Assembly: GCA_018242765.1 (NCBI GenBank)
Contig: JAFEBH010000017.1
Location: 119,307 to 183,306, forward strand
Direction: 5' to 3'
DNA length: 64,000 bases
From: Nitrospira sp.
GTDB lineage: Bacteria > Nitrospirota > Nitrospiria > Nitrospirales > Nitrospiraceae
The translations under genes were made by a program, and so were the position numbers. Positions 17,057 to 24,100 of the stretch are shown here, piece by piece. Numbering within the stretch: position 1 is the stretch's first letter; each line of letters opens with the position of its first letter. Below the pieces are notes generated by a model. The model did no database searches, had not been told where the DNA came from, and worked only from the letters and a program-made list of their open reading frames with translations.

Positions 17057-17842
17057 ATGAAACGAATTATCTCGGCGGGGCTCTGTCTCGCAATTTGTGC
17101 GTACATGGTCATAGTGGTCGGGTTTCAAACGGATGCCTGGGCGTATGAGTCAGGGACCGTGATAAATGGGGCAACAGTGCAAGGCAAGATCACGTTTACG
17201 GGAACCGTGCCGGAGCCGAAAGCCTTCGAGCTACGTCGCTACTATGACCGCGAGTATTGCGCGACTCTTTCAGACGGAAAGGGACATCGCTTCCTGAAAG
17301 AAGTCAATGTCGGCCAGGATGGTGGTCTCAAGGATGTCGTGGTCGTCATCGAGGGCGTCGAGAAAGGCAAGCCGTTTGCCTTTGCCGATGCCGAAGTGGA
17401 AGCGAGTCTCTGCCAGTTCCTGCCGTTTGTCACCGTGGTCAGCGACAAGCGTCGGGTTACGGTGTTTAATCGAGATCCGGTGTCCCATGACATCCAAGGG
17501 TATGCGTACGATCAATCCGGGGTGGATATCGTCCTTCATCGGCCGGCGTTGCATGTGAGTGGAACAACCGACATGGTTCAGCTGGTCAAGGGGAGGAAGG
17601 TGTTCACGATGCAGTGCGGCATGCATCCCTACATGCAAAATTGGGGATATGCCATCGATAATCCCTACTATGCCGTGACTGGTCCTAATGGGGCGTTCAC
17701 GATCGGCGATCTTCCGGTTGGGACCTATCGTATCAAGGCTTGGCATCCAATTCTTGGGATCCAAGAGCGTGAGATCACGGTAAAACCCAATGAGGCATTC
17801 ACCGTCGATTTTCTCTTCGAGACGGGCCAGCCGGTGAAGTGA
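17057..17842 (+). CDS. Secreted cupredoxin/carboxypeptidase-regulatory-like protein 1
   Basis: A 261-residue protein with a signal peptide (cut near DAWA-YES). Residues ~38-130 form a beta-sandwich of the carboxypeptidase-regulatory type (GKITFTGTVPEPKAFEL...). Then comes a blue-copper pattern: H144 in 'SHDIQ', C187, H190 and M193 in 'CGMHPYM', the C-x2-H-x2-M loop of type-1 copper proteins. A C-terminal beta-domain follows (FTIGDLPVGTYRIKAWHPI). It should carry electrons or copper in the periplasm. AGGAGGG lies before ATG 17057. It overlaps the next gene by one base. Confidence 0.75.
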   Translation: MKRIISAGLCLAICAYMVIVVGFQTDAWAYESGTVINGATVQGKITFTGTVPEPKAFELRRYYDREYCATLSDGKGHRFLKEVNVGQDGGLKDVVVVIEGVEKGKPFAFADAEVEASLCQFLPFVTVVSDKRRVTVFNRDPVSHDIQGYAYDQSGVDIVLHRPALHVSGTTDMVQLVKGRKVFTMQCGMHPYMQNWGYAIDNPYYAVTGPNGAFTIGDLPVGTYRIKAWHPILGIQEREITVKPNEAFTVDFLFETGQPVK

Positions 17843-18270
17843 TGTCAAAGCACTTTGCACGGTTGATGGCGGTCGTGATTGGAGGAGTCCTCCTCTACGG
17901 GGCTTCGATGGGAGACACGGCTGCCTCGGCAGCATCCTCAAGGGAAATCCAAGATCAAGGCAAAGCCATGGTCAGAGATGCTGAAGAGATGGTCATGCAT
18001 GGTGGGATGGGCGACGGGCATGCAATCTTGCATCACTGTGCCGAAATCGCGAAACAAGCTCAGGCCATTCTCAAGGCATTGCCCTCGGCTGATGCTCACG
18101 GTAAGGAAGCCGTGCCACACTTGCAGGATGCGATCAAGCATTGCACACGGGTGGCTGAGATGGGGGATAAGGTTGATCCCGGCGCCAGCTTGAATCCGGC
18201 CGTGAAGGCCAGGGCTGCAGTCAAGGAGGCGATGAAACATCTGCTGGCCATGAAGGACGGCGGCGCGTAG
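17842..18270 (+). CDS. SmbP-like His-rich metal-binding protein
   Basis: A 142-residue secreted protein (signal peptide to about residue 31, ...TAASA) made of amphipathic helices with many His and Met residues: VMHGGMGDGHAILHHCAEIAK, LPSADAHGKEAVPHLQDAIKHC, AVKEAMKHLLAMK. The repeated 'xHxxxAIKH' helices resemble SmbP, the periplasmic copper-binding four-helix protein of Nitrosomonas. Starts at ATG 17842 overlapping the upstream stop; a GTG at 17839 is the alternative. It probably buffers or delivers copper to the neighbouring copper proteins. Two Cys residues are extra relative to SmbP. Confidence 0.65.
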   Translation: MSKHFARLMAVVIGGVLLYGASMGDTAASAASSREIQDQGKAMVRDAEEMVMHGGMGDGHAILHHCAEIAKQAQAILKALPSADAHGKEAVPHLQDAIKHCTRVAEMGDKVDPGASLNPAVKARAAVKEAMKHLLAMKDGGA

Positions 18271-18276
18271 CAGGCG

Positions 18277-18396
18277 TTGAAAAAGCGCCGCGAGCTGCGT
18301 TCTCACCTCGAATGCATCCTCAACGTAGCTCTGAAGCTACGCCTCCGGTGCTTTCCTCGGCTGTGGCCTTGCTGGCGACGTTTTTGAACGCCTGCC
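18277..18396. repeat. Dispersed palindromic intergenic repeat, copy 2
   Basis: A ~120-nt element (GTTGAAAAAGCGCCGCGAGC... to ...GACGTTTTTGAACGCC) with inverted-repeat ends and a central TAGCTCTGAAGCTACGCC palindrome. It is the reverse-orientation relative of 8696-8820. It separates the convergent genes at 17842 and 18422 and could act as a bidirectional terminator. Confidence 0.65.
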
Positions 18397-18421
18397 TTAG
18401 TGGGATGGCTGATAAGAGTGG

Positions 18422-19042
18422 TTATTTCGGCACAAGTGGACTTACCGCATTCTGATCTCGCCCAGGCTGGTACGTCTCCAGCATCTTTCTGATTGTCGGA
18501 ATGACCCGATCCTCAGCTGAACGCGGAACTTTGACGCGTATGCCTCGTCCTTCGTTCCGACCCAACGAGAAGATGTGGTGTTCGATGATCTCTCCATCCT
18601 TGTCGTCCGTATATGTGAAGACAAGCTCTTTCCCTGGGAATCCTGCAAGAGATCGCTCCTGATCTGGTTGCCATCGGAGCATAATCTGTTTCTTTCCGTA
18701 GATGTCTGTGATGATGCGATGGTGGGCTGAGGCGAACTCGTCGAGCGTCTGCCTGCCTTCAGGGCTGCTCCCGCTGACCACATTCATATGGCCGGATACG
18801 GCAACGAGGCTCTGTTCAATAGGAGGGTACAGTATCACACCGACTCCGTCCGGCATTGGGTTGCCGAAGCGCCACCCATCCGGATAACGAATGGAGAACC
18901 CAAATCGGGCGTTGGTGTAGAGTTTCCATCCAGCGTCATCGGTTTTCTCAGTCACATCGGCATGAGTGGGGATGGCGCTTGAGGTAAGACCGAGCACAAG
19001 CAGAAACATGAGAATGGAGCATCGAATCATCAGCATCGTCAT
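18422..19042 (-). CDS. Secreted PsbP-like/DUF1795-like hypothetical protein
   Basis: A 206-residue protein with a signal peptide (IRCSILMFLLVLGLTSSAIPTHA-D). The mature part begins WKLYTNARFGFSIRYPDGWRFGNP, the 'fsi.yP.gW' opening of PsbP-fold lipoproteins, and continues with alternating strands to VPTIRKMLETYQPG. ATG at 19042 is preferred since AGAGG lies upstream and the signal peptide begins there. It follows a SUMF1-fold gene on the same strand by about 19 nt, so the two probably form an operon. Function unknown. Confidence 0.6.
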   Translation of the reverse strand: MTMLMIRCSILMFLLVLGLTSSAIPTHADVTEKTDDAGWKLYTNARFGFSIRYPDGWRFGNPMPDGVGVILYPPIEQSLVAVSGHMNVVSGSSPEGRQTLDEFASAHHRIITDIYGKKQIMLRWQPDQERSLAGFPGKELVFTYTDDKDGEIIEHHIFSLGRNEGRGIRVKVPRSAEDRVIPTIRKMLETYQPGRDQNAVSPLVPK

Positions 19043-19061
19043 AAGGCAGCTCTTTTCCTCT

Positions 19062-19961
19062 TCATTGGCGGACAGATTTGGCGCAGCGAAACCCAATGGT
19101 GGCGGCGCGCTGTTCCGGCGACGCCCCGCTTCTGGTTGCGGTTCGCAGCAACGTCGGAGCGCTCTTCCATGACCCTCCTCGCACAACTTTGTAACGGCCA
19201 TGCTTCACTCCATGTGGGTTACGGTCAGGCATGGTTGCATAGTAGTCGATCCCAAACCAATCGTCGACCCACTCGGCGGCATTGCCCGCCATGTGATGCA
19301 GGCCATAGGGACTTCGTCCCTCTTCACCACTTTCCACTGATGCGACGATAGGAATCTCATGCACATGGTACTGGCCGAACATGGCCAAGCCAGGAGCGGG
19401 AGGTTTCGGCCCCCAGGGAAAGAGGTTGCCTTTGTCGCCTCGGGCGGCTTTTTCCCATTCCGCCTCGCTCGGGAGACGTTTGCCCTGGCTGCGGCAAAAA
19501 TCGGACGCCTCAGCCCAGGTGACATAGAGAGCAGGCCAGCGGGTTAGTGTCTCAGGCTGTACGGCATGGACGGTGATCATGTGCTCGATCAATTTATGCA
19601 AGTCGCGAGAAATGGGACGGTGCAGCCGGTGGAGCCAGCGTAGGAATTCGCCAAGACTGATCTCATCGCGATCGATTGCAAACTGGTCAAGCCAGACCAG
19701 GCGCTGCGGCTGTTCTGTGTCATCGTACGGGAGATCTAGGCTGAACAGGTCTTGGCCGGCCTTCGCCGTTCCCATCAAAAAATGACCCTCAGGGACGGTG
19801 GTCATGGGAGAACTGCGAGCCAGTGCCGCGATGTGTTCATCAGGCGATGTTTCCCATGCCTTTCCAGCCGTTGGATTCAATAATAATGTTATGAGTACTG
19901 CAAGAGTGAGAAGACTGAAATCAGCAATGGCAAGTCCCATGGCTCTTTGTAGGGAGACCAT
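19062..19961 (-). CDS. Secreted SUMF1-fold protein 1
   Basis: A 299-residue protein with a signal peptide (LAIADFSLLTLAVLITLLLNPTAGKA) and a full SUMF1/FGE-sulfatase domain: 'TVPEGHFLMGTA', 'QRLVWLDQFAIDRDEISLGEFLRWL', 'YVTWAEASDFC', 'KRLPSEAEWEKAARG', 'LFPWG', 'SPYGLHHMAGNAAEWVDDWFG', 'VVRGGSWKS', 'GFRCAKS'. True formylglycine-generating enzymes need a copper-binding Cys pair; only the conserved GFRC Cys is seen here, so enzyme activity on sulfatases is unlikely. Very similar to the protein at 34805-35704. The start is uncertain: a longer reading reaches 20099, but ATG 19961 begins the signal peptide. Confidence 0.8.
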   Translation of the reverse strand: MVSLQRAMGLAIADFSLLTLAVLITLLLNPTAGKAWETSPDEHIAALARSSPMTTVPEGHFLMGTAKAGQDLFSLDLPYDDTEQPQRLVWLDQFAIDRDEISLGEFLRWLHRLHRPISRDLHKLIEHMITVHAVQPETLTRWPALYVTWAEASDFCRSQGKRLPSEAEWEKAARGDKGNLFPWGPKPPAPGLAMFGQYHVHEIPIVASVESGEEGRSPYGLHHMAGNAAEWVDDWFGIDYYATMPDRNPHGVKHGRYKVVRGGSWKSAPTLLRTATRSGASPEQRAATIGFRCAKSVRQ

Positions 19962-19980
19962 TGGCCAGGAGCCAATGGTC
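19956..19980. promoter_or_regulatory. Perfect 10-bp hairpin at the SUMF1-1 start
   Basis: GACCATTGGC-CAGGA-GCCAATGGTC: a 10-bp perfect inverted repeat with a 5-nt loop covering the probable start codon of the minus-strand SUMF1 gene. It could sequester the start in mRNA or bind a dimeric regulator. Confidence 0.45.
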
Positions 19981-20127
19981 AAGGAGTACCATGATCTCGG
20001 AAAGTTCTTTGCTGGAGGACACTGAGAATTCTCTGCTCCCAGTCGGTTCTCATATAGCATGTCTTCAATCGCAGTGAGTTTGCAATTCTTTGCTACCATT
20101 TACTATTGCAATCCAACTCCTACCACG

Positions 20128-20144
20128 TCGGCACGGTGTTTGCC
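20128..20144 (+). promoter_or_regulatory. Additional sigma-54-like promoter
   Basis: TCGGCACGGTGTTTGCC has GGCACG and TTTGC with GG (20130-20131) and GC (20142-20143) exactly 10 nt apart. The predicted start is near 20155. No gene starts in the next ~270 nt, so it may drive a small RNA or serve as a distal promoter of oxidase 2. Confidence 0.45.
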
Positions 20145-20177
20145 TGATAGAAATACATGAAACTTGGCACCTCGATA

Positions 20178-20185
20178 TGTCCCAT
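20178..20185. promoter_or_regulatory. TGTCCCAT repeat, candidate enhancer site of oxidase 2
   Basis: TGTCCCAT about 215 nt upstream of the oxidase-2 sigma-54 promoter, inside GGCACCTCGATATGTCCCAT, which is followed by CATGCC. It matches sites at 11068 and 11169. An additional inverted repeat, ATTGGCG...CGCCAAT, lies at about 20351-20380 next to the promoter. Confidence 0.35.
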
Positions 20186-20394
20186 CATGCCCCACTTCTG
20201 AGGCTGATGTTGTCTAGCTGGTTAGACGTTATCACTGTCAGATTTCATAAAACCGTACTCATATAGACCTTGAGCGTTATCAATTTATTCGCAAGAGTTC
20301 ATACGCTAAAGTATCTGCTTTTGCGAGTGAAAATGTTTTCCGACCTATGAATTGGCGGTAGATAATTTCTGTCGCCAATGCCATTTGATTTGAA

Positions 20395-20411
20395 ATGGTA
20401 CGGCTATTGCT
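20395..20411 (+). promoter_or_regulatory. Sigma-54 promoter of oxidase 2
   Basis: ATGGTACGGCTATTGCT: GG (20397-20398) and GC (20409-20410) separated by 10 nt, with a complete TTGC -12 element and TGGTACG differing from TGGCACG at one base. The predicted start near 20422 is 3 nt before the conserved leader RNA, the same spacing as at oxidase 1. Confidence 0.7.
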
Positions 20412-20424
20412 TACGTATTGAAGT

Positions 20425-20546
20425 GCTGGTGAGGGGTTGGGTGATTTTGGACCGGCCTCCGAATGACCCATTCCTTCGTAAGAAGGAAACCTTCACCAGC
20501 TCTTCACTCTCCAGTGAATAGGGCCGGATCCAAGTTCGGAGGCCGG
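20425..20546 (+). ncRNA. Conserved pseudoknotted leader RNA of oxidase 2
   Basis: Same element as at 11314. P1: GCTGGTGAGG (20425-20434) with CCTTCACCAGC (20490-20500). P3: TTCCTTC-GTAA-GAAGGAA (20471-20488), where the loop changed from GCAA to GTAA yet stays GNRA. P2: CCGGCCTCCGAA (20452-20463) with TTCGGAGGCCGG (20535-20546), 12 bp, crossing P1. The spacer hairpin is entirely different in sequence (TTCACT-CTCC-AGTGAA) but is still a hairpin. It lies 650 nt before the oxidase-2 ATG, so the leader is long. Confidence 0.75.
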
Positions 20547-21195
20547 TTAAGCATTCATGATCTTCTTCGTGCTTAAGACGTCATCGGATCTGATGATGAG
20601 TCGAAAATGAGTCTTGACATTTTTAAAAAATAGAACGAACATATGCGCGCCTGAAGACGCGCGTTAATGTGGACTTTTGTCCGCCTGAAACTGCTAATTG
20701 AGTAAGGCGTCTATTCAGCAGAAAAGAGAAAGACGGAAGCGAGGGGAGGCCAAAGTGTGTGGGTTCTTCGTTCTAAACTCATCGAAAGGCAAAATCTGAT
20801 AGGATAATGCCGCGATGTTTTGTAATGCCTCTCCCCAATCCTCCTTTGCAGCGCGAGGGATGAATTCTTCCGTTGACTTCTTTCTGCATAATCTGACGCA
20901 GTAGAGTGTTCTATTTAAAATTTAAGTGCCCCCCATATTGTGGCATGGGCTGAATATGAGTTTCAGACTTGATGTCCAAGGGCGACTGATGATTAAGCTG
21001 AGCTCTGGGAGCATGGGAGAGTGTGGTCACTGTAAATTAGAAGAGAACACGTATCTATCGTGGAATGCGTGGAGTCAAAATTACTCACGTGAAAGCAGAG
21101 TCAACGGTTAGTAGGGTGTGCTAGGGAGTTGTGGACCACTCACGGAGTGTAACTGTCTGCGCAATAGCGCAGACTTAAGCGAGGGGAGGCCAAGT
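20547..21195 (+). other. Long untranslated leader of oxidase 2
   Basis: About 650 nt with no credible gene. It contains a TTGACA word followed by an A-rich tract (20614-20640), an inverted GCGCGC..GCGCG element near 20645, the vestigial start described separately, and a 61-codon open frame at 20926-21111 that has no ribosome site or homology I recognise. The oxidase ribosome site GAGGGGAGG is at 21181-21189. Confidence 0.4.
20737..20799 (+). pseudogene. Vestigial copy of an oxidase gene start
   Basis: AAGCGAGGGGAGGCCAAAGTG is nearly identical to the ribosome-site/start region of oxidase 2 at 21177-21197 and is followed by a similar downstream stretch (gggTTCTTcgTTcTAAACtCaTcgAAAGG versus gagTTTCTTtaTTTAAACCtCTtAAAGG). 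A GTG here would be followed after about 14 codons by a stop. It looks like the remnant of a duplicated 5' end. Confidence 0.5.
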
Positions 21196-24100
21196 ATGGG
21201 AGTTTCTTTATTTAAACCTCTTAAAGGACCGAAGCGATCAGGTATCGCGCGGATGCTCCAGGCAGTGTTGTTTGCTGGGGGTCTGATTGCGGCGCCGGGA
21301 TTGTTTGCTGCCGAGTCGGGGGTTGCTCCTCATGGGGGGCATGCGACGCCGGTGGCAATGCCGGGCTGGGCCCAGCAGTTGAAGGGGCAGACGGTTGTTG
21401 AGAATGCCATCGAGGGGCGCGCGGACAGTGCGCAAAAGATGGAGTTGCAGCATCACCGGTTGATGGAGAAGCTGGAAGTACAGGCTCAGCAGGATGCGAA
21501 GGCTCAGCAAACTTCCGGCGGGTTCAACGGTATGTCGATGATGCATCAGTACATGGGGCAGGATGGAAGCAGCTTCCTCCTCATGACGGATGCTGGAAAG
21601 GGTGAACCGGTTTTGAGCTCGGGCGGGAAGTGTCCTGCCGGAGTACCGACTAAACAGTTCGATGTGTCGATGGTCAATATCGAAATCACCTTGAACCGTT
21701 GGCTCGATTTTTACCCGGGCTATATGTATGTGTTGACGGAAGATCTTCCCAAGGCCCGTGCAGAAGAAGCAAAAAACAAGGAGGCACGGGAAAAGGACGG
21801 ATATGACCCAGGTGCCGTCACCACCGGATTGCAAGGTGATGTGATTCAGCCGCTCGTCATGCGGGCAAACCCTGGGGATTGCGTGAGGATGACACTGCGT
21901 AATCAAATGGAAGGAGAGGATGGGAGTCTCTTCATCCAGGCGTCCAGCATGGTCGTGGCCTCGACTGGGAAACCAGCCACCACGACGAACCCCGATTCCA
22001 TCGTGGCGCCGGGCAAGGCGCAAGAGTTTGAATGGTATCTTCATCCGCAGATGCAGGAGGGGGTGCGCCAGTTTCACTCCTTCAGCCATGACCGCGAACT
22101 GACGGTGTTGGGGCTCTTCGGGGCTTTTGTTGTGGAGCCGAAGGGTTCCAAGTATGTTGATGCGTTGGGAAGTGGGGGGCCTGCACCAGAGGTGAAGAGT
22201 GGCTGGCAGGTCAATATTGATAACGGGTCAGGACCGGATTTTCGTGAATTTGTGCTCTTCTATCATGAAATCGGCGACGAAGCATTCCGCCCACTGAACA
22301 AGAAGGGTGACTTTCTCCCTCAGCGTGATCCGCTGACGGACGCCTATCGTCCCGGTGGTCGTGCGATCAACTATCGCAGTGAGCCGTTCGGGATCGATCA
22401 GATGCATCTCCAGCACGAGTATTTCGGGTTTGAAGATGAATCGATGGCCTATAGCTCCTATACGTTCGGCGATACGCCGACCACGATCGCCCGTGGCTAC
22501 TTAGGCGACCCGGTTAAGTGGCGGGTTGTTCATGGTGGTTCAGAGGTGTTCCATTCCCATCATCCTCATAGTGGAACAATTCGGTGGCAGCGGAGCCCAG
22601 GCACCGAGCCCAACAATCTTTGGGCGATGGGTGCGGATGGGCCGGTGAAGTATCCGATCGTGAGAACGAAGTCGGATCGTGTGGATGTGGAAGTTATCGG
22701 GCCATCAGAAGCATTGGATCTTGAGCCTGAATGTGGTGGCGGCGGTTGTCAGCATTTGGCAGGGGAGTTTCTCTATCACTGCCATGTGGCCCACCACTAT
22801 GTGGCCGGGATGTGGGGGTATGGTCGGTTCTACAATACACTCCAAGCGGGAGCGGCACACACGGACAGCATGCCTGATCTTCGGGAATTGCCTGACCGTC
22901 AAGGCCGAATGAAGCTTGGTGTCTCTTCGGACAAGTTGATCGGTACCACGGTCGATTGGTTCGGAAAGACGTTTAAGATTGTTAATACGGGTCAGAAAAC
23001 GAACTGGAAGTCCGATCCAGTGGTAGTGAATATCAAGGATTGGGTGGAGATGTTCGTTCCAGCACAGGGAAAGCCAGGCCATACCGAGGACGAGAAAGGA
23101 CAGATCCTTGCCTATGATTCGACGGTGTGGGACTGGAAGTGGGATGGAAATGTCGCGCGCGGTGAGCGGGAAAGTACCGCGCAGAATCCAAAATATTCAT
23201 GGGCAGCCAAGTGGGATGACAGCACCAGGCCTGCCATTCTGTTCGATCCGACTACAGCCAAGATGGCGTGGCCGTTGTTCAAACCGCATTTCGGAAAACG
23301 TGTGCCGTTCTCAGCGAACCACAGCGGCGCGCCATGGCTGGAACCGATTCACCAGGATGAAAATGGCGAGCGGACCTCCGAGCCGGCCAAGCCGGGTGAG
23401 CAGGGCCGATGGAGCCTCTGTCCGGATAATGCGAATCGTAAGCACTACAACATTCACTTCGTGCGGATGCCGATCACTCTGGCTAAAAAGCAGGGGAAAG
23501 AGCCGGCCATGGTCGACAAGGACGGCTTGATCTACGTGCTTCATGAAGAAGAGCGTTTGACCAGAGCGAATGAAGATCTGAAGCTCCCCGCAGTCATTCG
23601 TGCCAATGTGTATGACTGTGTGGACGTGCTTCTGACAAGTGAGTGGGATGACGACGACTTCACGAACTTTCAGTCGTCCAAGATCAACATCCACCCCCAC
23701 TTCTTCCAGTTCGACACGGGGAACTCGGATGGTGTGATCTCAGGGTTTGAGTATGAGATGTCGGTCCGACCATTCACCATGTGGGGAAAGAAGACCAAGC
23801 ATGGGTTGCCGGCGCCGATGGTGGCGAAGCTTGAGGGCGCAGTGAAGGCTGGAGCGAAATCGTTCAAGATCAAGATGGCTCCAGGTGCCACGCCCTTCCA
23901 TGTCAACACCGAAGTCATGGTCGGTATGGATTGTTTGGAGAAGGGGAACGATCCGACGGCTTCGTTGCCGCGGGACAAGAGCTGTCAGGAGGTTGTCCGG
24001 ATCAAGGAGATCAAGGGCAATCAGGTTACGTTCTATAAACCGCTGAAGAATAATCACCCGGCGGGTGATCTGGTATCGCCAGAGTTTGTCCGCTATCGGT

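Noticed and set aside
20926..21111. 61-codon open frame with a CGHC motif in the oxidase-2 leader
   Set aside because: No ribosome site, no recognisable family, composition unlike neighbouring genes.
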